Positions 17,547 to 26,429 of a DNA stretch of 64,000 bases are shown piece after piece. The notes under the pieces are model-generated. The model worked only from the letters and a program-made list of their open reading frames with translations, had not been told where the DNA came from and ran no database searches. Origin of the DNA: Pedobacter montanisoli (lineage in GTDB: Bacteria > Bacteroidota > Bacteroidia > Sphingobacteriales > Sphingobacteriaceae); assembly GCF_022809115.1 (NCBI RefSeq), contig NZ_JALGBH010000001.1:1426001-1490000 (forward strand), given 5' to 3'. The position numbers and the translations under genes were made by a program. How positions within the stretch are numbered: the first letter of the stretch is position 1; each line of letters opens with the position of its first letter.

Positions 17547-17710
17547 ACAATCTGGATTAATGCTTTCAAAAAGAATTGAATAAGTTCTTTTTAAAGTCTC
17601 GTCATCTTTACGCTTGTGCTCTTTATTTGAGTACGAAGAGGCGAAATTAACCTTCTTGCATCCCTTTACAATATAGCGAAACGGCTATGCTAAAGGGATG
17701 TTTTTTATTC
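17547..17710 (+). ncRNA. Candidate small RNA 1 (about 160 nt) ending in a strong terminator
   Basis: This stretch occupies most of a 445-base gap (17343-17787) with no convincing gene. It begins a few bases after the TACATTTG box. It contains a small hairpin (GTGCTC/GAGTAC with a 7-base A/T loop, about 17613-17631) and ends in a long stem, CATCCCTTTA/TAAAGGGATG with an inner ATAGC/GCTAT, followed by TTTTTTATT. No plus-strand gene lies upstream that this terminator could serve. The boundaries and function are inferred; the rest of the gap holds the acs promoter. Confidence 0.5.
17659..17708 (+). terminator. Rho-independent terminator of candidate small RNA 1
   Basis: CATCCCTTTA (17659-17668) pairs with TAAAGGGATG (17691-17700). 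Inside, ATAGC pairs with GCTAT around GAAACG. T6 follows at 17701-17706. Confidence 0.8.
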
Positions 17711-17732
17711 TGTTTTAAAAGTAAAAAGCATA

Positions 17733-17760
17733 TTGTTTAAGTATTAAATTATTAATTTAG
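17733..17760 (+). promoter_or_regulatory. Probable acs promoter
   Basis: TTG (17733-17735), 17 bases, then TAATTTAG (17753-17760), one to two bases from the TAnnTTTG consensus. It lies 27 bases before the acs start. Confidence 0.35.
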
Positions 17761-17787
17761 CAGATACTAAAACAATGATTTAATATT

Positions 17788-19686
17788 ATGCAGATCACAT
17801 CTTTTGAGCAGTATCAGGAAAACTATAAAAAAAGCGTTGAAAACCCGGAGCAATTCTGGGGCGAGATCGCTCAAAATTTTACATGGAGAAAGCCCTGGTA
17901 TAAAGTTCTGTCTTGGAACTTTGAAGAACCCAATATAAAATGGTTTGAAGGGGCTAAATTAAACATTACAGAAAACTGTCTGGATCGCCATTTAGCTAAA
18001 AATGGAGATAAGCCTGCAATTATATGGGAACCTAATAATCCTGAAGAAGAAAGCATTACTTTAACCTATAAAATGCTGCATGAGCGTGTTTGCAGATTTG
18101 CCAACGTATTGAAAAGGAATGGTGCCAAAAAAGGAGACAGGATATGTATTTACATGCCTATGGTGCCTGAGTTAGCTATAGCGGTACTGGCTTGTGCCCG
18201 TATTGGTGCTGTACATTCTGTAGTTTTTGGAGGCTTCTCTGCCAAATCTATTGCCGACAGAATAAATGATGCGCAGTGTAAACTGGTAATAACTGCAGAT
18301 GGCGTATACCGTGGTGCAAAACCTATTCCTTTGAAAGAAGTGATAGATGATGCTTTGATCGCGTGCCCTTCAGTTGAGAAAGTTATTGTGCTTACACATG
18401 TAAGAACACCGGTAAGTATGCTTAAAGGAAGAGATGTATGGTGGGAAGATGAGGTAAAACATGTGGATGCCGTATGTGAAGCCGAAGAAATGGATGCAGA
18501 AGATATGCTTTTTATCTTGTATACATCGGGTTCAACAGGCAAGCCTAAAGGTGTGGTACATACCTGCGGTGGGTATATGGTATATGCAGGTTATACTTTT
18601 ACCAATGTATTTAACTATCAACCAGAAGAGGTTTATTTCTGTACAGCAGACATCGGGTGGATTACAGGTCATTCGTATATTGTATATGGACCTTTATCTC
18701 AAGGTGCAACTACGCTACTTTTTGAAGGGGTACCAACATATCCAACTCCATCACGTTTCTGGGATATTGTTGAAAAGCATAAGGTTAATATTTTGTACAC
18801 CGCTCCGACAGCGATAAGAAGCTTAATGGGATTTGGAGAAGAACCTTTACAGGGTAAAGATTTAAGTACTTTGAGAGTTTTAGGATCTGTTGGTGAACCT
18901 ATTAATGAGGAGGCATGGCACTGGTTTAATGAAAAAGTAGGGTATAAACAGGCTCCGATTGTTGATACCTGGTGGCAGACAGAAACAGGAGGCATTATGA
19001 TCTCCCCAATTGCTACGGTGACCCAAACCAAACCAAGTTTTGCGACTTTACCTTTGCCAGGGGTACAACCTATATTGGTTGATGAGAATGGAAAAGAAAT
19101 TGAAGGAAACGATGTAAGTGGGAATTTATGTATTAAGTTTCCTTGGCCAGGTATGTTGAGAACAACTTATGGAGACCATGAACGTTGCCGTCAGACTTAC
19201 TTCTCTGCTTATCCTGGTTTATATTTTACAGGAGATGGCTGTTTACGTGATGAAGACGGATACTACAGAATTACCGGAAGGGTAGATGATGTATTAAATG
19301 TTTCGGGTCACAGAATTGGTACCGCAGAAGTAGAAAATGCCATTAATATGCATGCCGGAGTAATAGAAAGTGCAGTTGTAGGCTATCCGCATGATGTTAA
19401 GGGGCAGGGAATTTATGCTTTTGTTATTTACCCTAACCATCATCATGATGATGATCTGACAAAGAAAGATATTCTTCAGACTGTAAGTCGTGTGATAGGG
19501 GCTATTGCAAAGCCGGATAAGATTTTGTTTGTTTCAGGATTACCAAAAACCCGTTCAGGTAAAATTATGCGTCGGATTTTAAGGAAAATTGCTGAAGGAG
19601 ATACTTCAAACTTAGGAGATATTTCAACCTTGTTAGACCCTGCTGTAGTTGAAGAGATTACAGCAGCAGCAGCTAAACTGAAATAA
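17788..19686 (+). CDS. acs: Acetyl-CoA synthetase
   Basis: A 632-residue AMP-forming acetate:CoA ligase that activates acetate in the cytoplasm. Seen: the AMP-binding loop YTSGSTGKPKG (A3), the acetate-pocket motif DTWWQTETGG (A5), YFTGDGCLRDEDGYYRITGRVDDVLNVSGHR (A7/A8), and the C-terminal PKTRSGKIMRR (A10) whose Lys is the usual acetylation-controlled catalytic residue. The N-terminus (SFEQYQENYKKSVENPEQFWGE) is the normal ACS N-terminal domain, supporting the start at 17788. Length is close to the family norm (about 630-650). Confidence 0.97.
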   Translation: MQITSFEQYQENYKKSVENPEQFWGEIAQNFTWRKPWYKVLSWNFEEPNIKWFEGAKLNITENCLDRHLAKNGDKPAIIWEPNNPEEESITLTYKMLHERVCRFANVLKRNGAKKGDRICIYMPMVPELAIAVLACARIGAVHSVVFGGFSAKSIADRINDAQCKLVITADGVYRGAKPIPLKEVIDDALIACPSVEKVIVLTHVRTPVSMLKGRDVWWEDEVKHVDAVCEAEEMDAEDMLFILYTSGSTGKPKGVVHTCGGYMVYAGYTFTNVFNYQPEEVYFCTADIGWITGHSYIVYGPLSQGATTLLFEGVPTYPTPSRFWDIVEKHKVNILYTAPTAIRSLMGFGEEPLQGKDLSTLRVLGSVGEPINEEAWHWFNEKVGYKQAPIVDTWWQTETGGIMISPIATVTQTKPSFATLPLPGVQPILVDENGKEIEGNDVSGNLCIKFPWPGMLRTTYGDHERCRQTYFSAYPGLYFTGDGCLRDEDGYYRITGRVDDVLNVSGHRIGTAEVENAINMHAGVIESAVVGYPHDVKGQGIYAFVIYPNHHHDDDLTKKDILQTVSRVIGAIAKPDKILFVSGLPKTRSGKIMRRILRKIAEGDTSNLGDISTLLDPAVVEEITAAAAKLK

Positions 19687-19707
19687 AATTTATAAATATT
19701 ATAATAA

Positions 19708-19735
19708 GAAAAGGGCCTTGTTAAAGGCCTTTTCT
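19708..19735. terminator. Bidirectional terminator between acs and the convergent gene
   Basis: GAAAAGGGCCTT and AAGGCCTTTTC pair with one bulged G around a short loop. A-rich sequence flanks the left and TTTCTATTTC the right, so it can serve both converging transcripts. Confidence 0.75.
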
Positions 19736-22103
19736 ATTTCTTATTATTTACAGTAAAAGTGTATTCTTTATAAATGACGCCTTTAGCATTTATTCCTTGT
19801 ACAATGACTTTGAATCTTCCGGAAATATCACCGGCATAAAAGCTGATTTGTTGTTTTTCCTGAGGTTTTAAAAATATACCGTGGTTCCAGTATAAAGTAG
19901 AAAAGAAGGCTGGTTCCATTGGGTCTTTGTAGTCATTTACATAAAACTCTTTGGCTTCCTGTATGCCTTTTATTTCAAGAAATGTTTTTTTATCAGGTAC
20001 GGAGCAACCCGTGTATAACGTAGTACGCCCATCTAACATGTAGCTTTTACCTTGCTCGGGAGCGCGGTTTGCGGGATCACCAATATGATTTCTACAATTT
20101 AAAATATTATATCTACATACATAATCTCCGCAGGCATTTGGCCCGCCGCCATAAAATGTATTGTCTTTATTGGTTTTTATGACCACTTCTTTAAGCTGAA
20201 TGATTTTTTCATTGGCTTTTAAAAGAAGCTCAGAATTATTGATCAAGGCAGAAGGTAACATGCCGTCCTGATTTTTCCAGTTTTTACTGGTGTGAATACC
20301 TTCATTAAGCATTTCATCATCAATAATAAGGTCATAGTTCGTATTATCTTTTCCATTTACAAAAAGATAAAGTTTCTTGCCCGAAGCCATAACTAACTGG
20401 TCATTGTTTAAACTGAAATTTCCGTTGTTCTGAGTTGTAATTATACTAAGGGTAGCAGCACCCATTGTACCAAGTGTCACAGGTTTGATTAAGGGTTTAT
20501 TGTTGCGTGTAGCTCTGCCATTTAAAATCATATTACTTGTTTTTACCAGAGTGTCTGTTGCTTTAATATGAGTAAGCTTATCCCAGTTATATTTACGCCA
20601 TCCCTTAACTAACAAGAACTGTTCGGCATAATTAGCGTTTTTATAACCCGTTCCGTTCAAACTTACCGGTAAATTTTCAAGCTCATTCTGCAGATACGCA
20701 TAGGTTTCTATGTCTAATTTGTTTTTTGTTTCTACCCGGTTTTCCTGTACGCATGCAATAGAAGCAAAGGAAGGTAAAGTTGTTTCTGCTAAATCTAAGT
20801 CTAAGGTTATTTTTTCTCTGGTATTGTAACTTGGTTTATCTGTTGCTATGTGGATGTCTTCCTTTTCTTTATTATAATGTGCAAAGAATAAACGTTCGGC
20901 TAATGGTCTTTCAAGACTATCGGTTATAGTAATCGCTTTTATTCCCTTTGGAACTTCATCTAATGGTATACTAAAAGAAGTACTTCCTTTATTGACCTGG
21001 TAAGGAAAATAAGCGAAAACATCTTTAAAATTATGAACCCTGATTATGATCTTTTGCGAATGTGTAGAATTTGCGACAAATTTCAAAGTATCATTAGGAA
21101 GTGCATTTCTTATGATTACATTTAAGCCTTTCTTTAAAGGAACGGGTAGTTTATATAAACTGTCTTTTACATCAGAATGCAAAAGTTTTAATTGATAAGA
21201 GCTGCTTATATCAGGAACGATAAAAAAATGTCCGATTCCATAATCGCTAGTCTCAATGGTATCTATAGGAATGTTATTTTGATATAAAATGGCTTTTGTA
21301 GATAAAGGGCGTTTGTGCAGGTCTTTAACTTCCCAGCCCACTTTATTTTTATGCCCAGCAATTAAATCACCTCCTTCAGGATAAAATTTAACCGATGCGT
21401 TTCCTTTAGGTTGAGGTAAGGGCATATGGATAAAAGTGCTATCTTTCAGGTATTTTACCTTAGCATATAAATTAGGATCTGTCTGATTAATAGTTTCTGG
21501 TATTTTTAAGATCAATTGCCCTGAAGGACTGGTCTGTGCCTTATTTATTTTGTTATTATACGTATAAATAACTGATGCAGGCTTAGGTAGAAATGTATTT
21601 TTGGCAGAAAGAACAGAAACTAAAACATTGTTAAAACCATTTTCTTTAGACAGGAACTGCATGTTTACTTTAAAATTAGGATCTAAAGCAGATTTTATGG
21701 TAACAGGCTGAGAAAAAAATAACTCAGGCTGGTTGTTCAACAAAACATTGGTAAAGGCATTTAAGTGATAATTACCCGGAATAATAGAATCAGGTACTGC
21801 AAATTGCCCAAATGACAGACCATTACCGGCTACAAACTTTTCCTGTTTAATAACTGTGCTATCTGCATCTCTTACCAATGCAACAGATAAAACCTGATGC
21901 TGGTTAAGATCTTTTGCTTTTAGAATATAGGCAGTAAAATAAATCTGCTCGTTACCTGCATATACATTCTTATCAAAGTGAACAAATAAGCTTCCACTGT
22001 TAATGGCTTTTTTATACCATGCAAAATTATGCTGTAAAGGATCCTGAGCTTTTAATGAGCTGTGTAAGATAAAAAGAAAGAGGAAGAAAAATAGTTTACG
22101 CAT
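19734..22103 (-). CDS. Large secreted protein with MG2-like beta domains, function unknown
   Basis: A 789-residue protein with an N-terminal signal (MRKLFFFLFLFILHSSLKAQ). The first domain (LFVHFDKNVYAGNEQIYFTAYILKAKDL) resembles the MG2 macroglobulin-like domain seen at the N-terminus of many Bacteroidota secreted proteins. Several further beta-sandwich segments follow (IKFYPEGGDLIAGHKNKVGWEV-like around residue 240, then a second one near 415 with ATDKPSYNTREKITLDLDLAE). The C-terminal third has a Cys-containing stretch (NACGDYVCRYNILNCRNH, near 655-672) and a segment recalling a TonB-dependent receptor plug (SYMLDGRTTLYTGCS). No catalytic motif is visible. It stands alone between acs and a pitrilysin-type peptidase gene. 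Confidence 0.7.
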   Translation of the reverse strand: MRKLFFFLFLFILHSSLKAQDPLQHNFAWYKKAINSGSLFVHFDKNVYAGNEQIYFTAYILKAKDLNQHQVLSVALVRDADSTVIKQEKFVAGNGLSFGQFAVPDSIIPGNYHLNAFTNVLLNNQPELFFSQPVTIKSALDPNFKVNMQFLSKENGFNNVLVSVLSAKNTFLPKPASVIYTYNNKINKAQTSPSGQLILKIPETINQTDPNLYAKVKYLKDSTFIHMPLPQPKGNASVKFYPEGGDLIAGHKNKVGWEVKDLHKRPLSTKAILYQNNIPIDTIETSDYGIGHFFIVPDISSSYQLKLLHSDVKDSLYKLPVPLKKGLNVIIRNALPNDTLKFVANSTHSQKIIIRVHNFKDVFAYFPYQVNKGSTSFSIPLDEVPKGIKAITITDSLERPLAERLFFAHYNKEKEDIHIATDKPSYNTREKITLDLDLAETTLPSFASIACVQENRVETKNKLDIETYAYLQNELENLPVSLNGTGYKNANYAEQFLLVKGWRKYNWDKLTHIKATDTLVKTSNMILNGRATRNNKPLIKPVTLGTMGAATLSIITTQNNGNFSLNNDQLVMASGKKLYLFVNGKDNTNYDLIIDDEMLNEGIHTSKNWKNQDGMLPSALINNSELLLKANEKIIQLKEVVIKTNKDNTFYGGGPNACGDYVCRYNILNCRNHIGDPANRAPEQGKSYMLDGRTTLYTGCSVPDKKTFLEIKGIQEAKEFYVNDYKDPMEPAFFSTLYWNHGIFLKPQEKQQISFYAGDISGRFKVIVQGINAKGVIYKEYTFTVNNKK

Positions 22104-22145
22104 TTATAGCTCTAAAAGTAGTGATTCTAAAAATTTTCTCATAAA

Positions 22146-22175
22146 AAAACTGGGAGTGGTCATACTCCCAGTTTT
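22146..22175 (-). terminator. Terminator of the M16 peptidase gene
   Basis: AAAACTGGGAGT and ACTCCCAGTTTT form a perfect 12-bp stem with a 6-base loop. On the minus strand a T-run follows, 27 bases after the peptidase stop. Confidence 0.88.
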
Positions 22176-22201
22176 CTCATTTTTTACAATGAGACTATTG
22201 C

Positions 22202-25135
22202 TTAATAACCGAATAACTGTTCTAAAGTTAAAGTCGTAACCTTGCCAAATTTCTGCATATCTTCTTGTTTTACACGTTTATCTGATGCAACGATCAGATA
22301 TGTATAAGGTTTATGCGCAATTTTTTGCTCATGGAAGGTATTGATATTGTCGAAAGTAATTGGCTTTGCAGCTTTATAACGATCCATTCTTGAATCATAA
22401 TTATAACCCAATTTCTTATCAGCGAAATAGTAATTAAAGATAGCGTCTTTTACAATTCTTGCAGATTCGTAACCGGTTAACACATTGGTTTTAGCACCCT
22501 CAAAAGTTTTTTCATTGCGAGGAAGCGTGTTCAATAACTCGTTCATACCCGCAACTGCTTCGTTCATTTTGTCGGCCTGGCTACCTACATAAGCAATCAT
22601 ACTATAATCCTTATCTGATCTGTCAGGAGTTACATAGCTTGCAAAAGTAGAATAAGCTAAGGCTTTAGATTCTCTGATGGTTTGGAATACGATAGAACCC
22701 ATTCCACCACCAAAATAGCTATTAAAAACTTCGATGGTTCCACCGTCATTTTTATTATATACACCTGTATTTCTTAACCAGCGAATTTCTGATTGTACCA
22801 TGTCATAGTTAGCAAAATATACCTGGTTCTCGGTTTGAGAAGTATATTTATACTGATGAGCAGGAGCAGCAGGTGTAAATTCTTTTGGTAGGGTATGTAA
22901 TTTAGCAATATCAGCAGAGAAAGCATTAAGATCTTTTGGCCCGTAATAAGTAACTACATGCTCATAATTATTTAAGTTTTTCAGCAGGTTGATCAGGTCT
23001 TCAGCTTTGATGTTTTTTACCTCATCATTGCTCAGAACATTATTATAAGGGTTTAATGATCCAAACTGAGCGTAAGAAGTTAATGCATTCATGATTGCAC
23101 CTTTATTCAGTTTGCTGTTTTCTCTTGATTTTAAAATATTACTTTTTAGCTCAGCAAGCGCTTTTTCATTAACCTGAATATTATTGAAAATATGCTCTAC
23201 CAATCCTACAGCTTTTTCAAAGTTTTCCTGTAAGCCGCTAATGTTAATAGTGGTTACATCGCTACCTACATTAAGGCTGTAAGAACATGCTATATCATAA
23301 AATTGTTTACTTAACTGTTCTGCAGAATATTTGTTGGTGCTTAGGTAAGTTAAGTAAGAAGAGGCATAAGGTAATAATTTATAGTTATTAGCACCTATAT
23401 TAAATCTGTATGACATTCTGAAAATTGGATTTTCAGTATTTTTGATTGTCATTACTTCTGCTATACCAGATTTACCGAAAGAAATATCTTTCTGATAATC
23501 CAAGAATTTAGGCGCAAGGGGTTTTATCGGGGCATTGATGATGTTTTTAACAAATGGAGAACTTAAATCACTGTTAGGATTAATAGGTGTAATGGCCGGT
23601 TTTTCAACTTTTATCACATTTTTGTCTTCTCCTTTATGTTTAAAGCCAATTACATAATTGTCTTTAAAGAATGTTTTGGCAAAAGCAACTACCTGTGCCT
23701 TGGTTATTTTAGCAAGGTCATTATTTTCGTTCAGGCTTTTCTCCCATTCAGTACCACGATTCATAATGAATTCAGTAGAAAGGTATTCAGCACGGCTGTT
23801 ATTGTTATCGAAGGCTTGTAAGAAACTTAATTTTTTATTGGCTACAATAGCTTTTAATAAATCATCATCAAATTTTCCTTGTTTTAATAAATCAATCTGC
23901 TCTAAAAGAAGTTTTGCAGCGTCTTCTAAAGATTGGCCTTGTTTAGGTTGTGCAGATAAATTAAACACGCCATAGTCTTTCATTTGTTGATATCCGGCAC
24001 TTGCTCTCAATACCTTTTGTTGCTTGTTTAGATTGATGTCGATTAGACCTGCTTTGCCATTTGTAAGAATGCTGCGTATCAAAGAAAGCATTAATGCCTC
24101 TTTTGTGTTTTGCGCAAATCCACGATAATAGATATCTACCATTTCTGCACTTGGACCATATACCTCTACTTTTTGTATTTGTGTAAGTGGTTTTTCCGGG
24201 GCAGGGTTATATAAGGTAACAGGTTTAGGAACCATATAGCTAAATGATTTGTCTATCTTTTTAATCATTTCATCTGGATTAAAATCACCTGCGAAAATGG
24301 CTGCCATATTATTAGGAACATAATACTTGTTATAGTATTTTTTGATCTCGATTAACGAAGGGTTTTTCAGGTGCTCAATAGTACCTATGGTAGTTTGCTG
24401 GCCGTAGTTATGCGTTGGAAACAATTTATCCATCATGGCCTCATCTAATTTATTACCGTCATTATCTAATCCTCTGTTTTTTTCTTCATAAACGGCTTCA
24501 AGCTCTGTATGGAAAATACGGAAAATAGGTTGACGGAAACGCTCAGCCTGGATAGCTAAAAATTTATCAACGGCATTAGATGGGAAATCTTCATTATAAA
24601 CGGTTTCTTCATACCATGTATGGGCATTTGTAGATTTACCACCTATGCTTTGCATCATTTTATCATATTCGTTTGCAATAGAATAATTTGATGCCTCACC
24701 AGATGTTTTATCAATTTCTTTATAAATTTCTTTACGTTGAGCAGCGTCTGTGGTTTTATTGTATTTCTCATAAAGCGCATCAATTTTATCCAGATAAGGT
24801 TTTTCTTTAGCGAAATCTACCGTTCCGAATTTATCAGTGCCTTTAAATAACAAATGTTCAAGATAATGCGCTAAACCGGTAGCATTTTTTGGGTCAGTGT
24901 TACTTCCGGCCCTAACACTCATTCTGAATTCAATTTTTGGCTCAACATAATTAGGAGATAAAATAACTGTTAAACCATTTTTTAAAGTGTAAAAGCGGGT
25001 TTTAGATGGGTCGTTAGTTACATATTTATAGGTATAACCGCCAGAGGTTGCCGTTTTCCATTGATATGAGGTTTGGGCTAACAGATTTGAGCCTAAAAAT
25101 AATAGGCATACAAACAGTAAAAGTTTAATTTTCAT
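22202..25135 (-). CDS. M16 family zinc metallopeptidase (pitrilysin-like)
   Basis: A 977-residue periplasmic or outer-membrane protease with signal peptide (MKIKLLLFVCLLFLGSNLLAQ). The inverted zinc motif HxxEH is HYLEH (residues 90-94). The downstream zinc ligand Glu lies in the HTELEAVYEEKNRGLD stretch near 210. The second half repeats the M16 fold without a zinc motif, ending QKIAHKPYTYLIVASDKRV. The double-size architecture matches Bacteroidota pitrilysin-type peptidases that degrade peptides in the envelope. It has its own promoter at 25197-25229 and a terminator downstream, so it is monocistronic. Confidence 0.93.
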   Translation of the reverse strand: MKIKLLLFVCLLFLGSNLLAQTSYQWKTATSGGYTYKYVTNDPSKTRFYTLKNGLTVILSPNYVEPKIEFRMSVRAGSNTDPKNATGLAHYLEHLLFKGTDKFGTVDFAKEKPYLDKIDALYEKYNKTTDAAQRKEIYKEIDKTSGEASNYSIANEYDKMMQSIGGKSTNAHTWYEETVYNEDFPSNAVDKFLAIQAERFRQPIFRIFHTELEAVYEEKNRGLDNDGNKLDEAMMDKLFPTHNYGQQTTIGTIEHLKNPSLIEIKKYYNKYYVPNNMAAIFAGDFNPDEMIKKIDKSFSYMVPKPVTLYNPAPEKPLTQIQKVEVYGPSAEMVDIYYRGFAQNTKEALMLSLIRSILTNGKAGLIDINLNKQQKVLRASAGYQQMKDYGVFNLSAQPKQGQSLEDAAKLLLEQIDLLKQGKFDDDLLKAIVANKKLSFLQAFDNNNSRAEYLSTEFIMNRGTEWEKSLNENNDLAKITKAQVVAFAKTFFKDNYVIGFKHKGEDKNVIKVEKPAITPINPNSDLSSPFVKNIINAPIKPLAPKFLDYQKDISFGKSGIAEVMTIKNTENPIFRMSYRFNIGANNYKLLPYASSYLTYLSTNKYSAEQLSKQFYDIACSYSLNVGSDVTTINISGLQENFEKAVGLVEHIFNNIQVNEKALAELKSNILKSRENSKLNKGAIMNALTSYAQFGSLNPYNNVLSNDEVKNIKAEDLINLLKNLNNYEHVVTYYGPKDLNAFSADIAKLHTLPKEFTPAAPAHQYKYTSQTENQVYFANYDMVQSEIRWLRNTGVYNKNDGGTIEVFNSYFGGGMGSIVFQTIRESKALAYSTFASYVTPDRSDKDYSMIAYVGSQADKMNEAVAGMNELLNTLPRNEKTFEGAKTNVLTGYESARIVKDAIFNYYFADKKLGYNYDSRMDRYKAAKPITFDNINTFHEQKIAHKPYTYLIVASDKRVKQEDMQKFGKVTTLTLEQLFGY

Positions 25136-25196
25136 TCGTTCTTGGATTTTTTCAAGTTATTTGGTGATATTAATTATAAGACTTTGTATGTAACAA

Positions 25197-25229
25197 CAAA
25201 GCTACAGCTCAAATATAATGCTTATCAAA
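25197..25229 (-). promoter_or_regulatory. Promoter of the M16 peptidase gene
   Basis: On the minus strand TTTG (complement of 25226-25229), 21 bases, then TAGCTTTG (complement of 25197-25204), a full -33/-7 match. The implied leader is about 55 bases. Confidence 0.6.
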
Positions 25230-25299
25230 ATAAATAGTTACACAAACTGTTAAAAATAGATGGCATTAGCTTCAATTTATTTCTCGTATTTTTACCTTC

Positions 25300-26127
25300 A
25301 TGAAAAAGCACAGCAAACCCACCATATTGGTTGTAAACGATGATGGTATAACAGCAACGGGTATTAAAGCCCTGTTAGAGGTTATGCAGGAAATAGGAAC
25401 AGTAACCGTAGTTGCTCCCGATGGTCCGCAATCGGGTATGGGACATGCCATTACTATTGGTAAGCCTTTACGTTTTAGCAAGGTTGATTTGTACGAGGGA
25501 GTGGAAATGTATAAATGCTCAGGTACACCTGTTGATTGTGTTAAACTAGCAGTAAATAAGGTTTTCAAAGGTAAGAAACCCGATCTGTGTGTTTCAGGAA
25601 TTAACCATGGATTAAATAATTCTATTAATGTAATTTATTCGGGTACCATGTCTGCTGCGGTAGAAGGAGCTATAGAGAAAATTCCATCGATTGGTTTCTC
25701 TTTAGATGATTTTGATTCTGATGCAGATTTTTCACACTGCAAAAAGTTTATTAAACAAATTGCATTACAGGTGTTGGAAAAAGGCTTACCTGAGGCCACT
25801 TTACTGAATGTAAATTTTCCTAAAGGCGATCAGATTAAAGGGATTAAAATCTGCAGGCAGGCTAACGCTAAATGGGCCGAAGATTTTGATGAAAGAAAAG
25901 ATCCTTATAACAGACCTTATTATTGGCTTACAGGAGTATTCGAAAATTATGATAAAGGTGAAGATACAGATGTGTGGGCTTTAAATCATGGCTATGCCAG
26001 TGTGGTTCCGGTACAATTTGATTTAACAGCTCATCATGTAATACCTATTCTTAACAGCTGGGACCTTGGTAATGGAGAGCCGGAAATAGAAAGAATATCA
26101 GGACCCGACGGTACAAACTTAGGTTAG
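25300..26127 (+). CDS. surE: 5'/3'-nucleotidase SurE
   Basis: A 275-residue phosphatase of nucleoside monophosphates. The metal-binding VVNDDGITATGIKAL motif is at the N-terminus (Asp-Asp). It is followed by GHAITIGKPL, SGTPVDCVKLA, the SGINHGLNN loop (Asn ligand) and YSGTMSAAVEG. Length is slightly above the usual 250. A TATTTTTA box ends 5 bases before the ATG, so the mRNA may be leaderless. It is followed immediately (1 base) by a small membrane protein gene, then lpxB, in one operon. Confidence 0.96.
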   Translation: MKKHSKPTILVVNDDGITATGIKALLEVMQEIGTVTVVAPDGPQSGMGHAITIGKPLRFSKVDLYEGVEMYKCSGTPVDCVKLAVNKVFKGKKPDLCVSGINHGLNNSINVIYSGTMSAAVEGAIEKIPSIGFSLDDFDSDADFSHCKKFIKQIALQVLEKGLPEATLLNVNFPKGDQIKGIKICRQANAKWAEDFDERKDPYNRPYYWLTGVFENYDKGEDTDVWALNHGYASVVPVQFDLTAHHVIPILNSWDLGNGEPEIERISGPDGTNLG

Positions 26128-26128
26128 T

Positions 26129-26419
26129 ATGAGCTTGATTGCAAAGCTTAAAAATTCTGTATGGATTGGCTTGGGAGTTGGCTTTGCCATACCTTGTGTG
26201 TTGGTTAGTATAGCCTGGTATTTAATGCATCATGTTAAAGCATTAAAAGAAGCTGATTTACTACTCATTGGATGTGTTGCAGTAAATGCTTTTTTGATGA
26301 ATTATTTTTTTAAAGTCAATAAAGAACATGTCGCAAGGGGAATATTGGCCGTTACTTTTCTGTGGGCTTTTGCTTTTTTTATTTATAAACTGATGCAGGA
26401 GATCAACGTTGCGTCTTAA
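26129..26419 (+). CDS. Small membrane protein of the surE-lpxB operon
   Basis: A 96-residue protein with three hydrophobic helices (about residues 11-33, 43-61 and 70-89), separated by short polar loops such as HHVKALKEADL and KVNKEHVARG. It begins 1 base after surE and ends 10 bases before lpxB, so it is translated with them. I do not recognise a family; a stationary membrane accessory to lipid A or nucleotide metabolism is only a guess from position. Confidence 0.7.
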   Translation: MSLIAKLKNSVWIGLGVGFAIPCVLVSIAWYLMHHVKALKEADLLLIGCVAVNAFLMNYFFKVNKEHVARGILAVTFLWAFAFFIYKLMQEINVAS

Positions 26420-26429
26420 ATTTTTTTAA

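Noticed and set aside
17527..17583. Short ORF (MPYICDIQSGLMLSKRIE) at locus 1
   Set aside because: Its ATG lies upstream of the TACATTTG box, so the proposed transcript would not contain the start. No conservation evidence is available. Kept only as an alternative reading.
18150..18542. 130-codon antisense ORF inside acs
   Set aside because: A shadow of the acs coding frame without a recognisable protein pattern or promoter.
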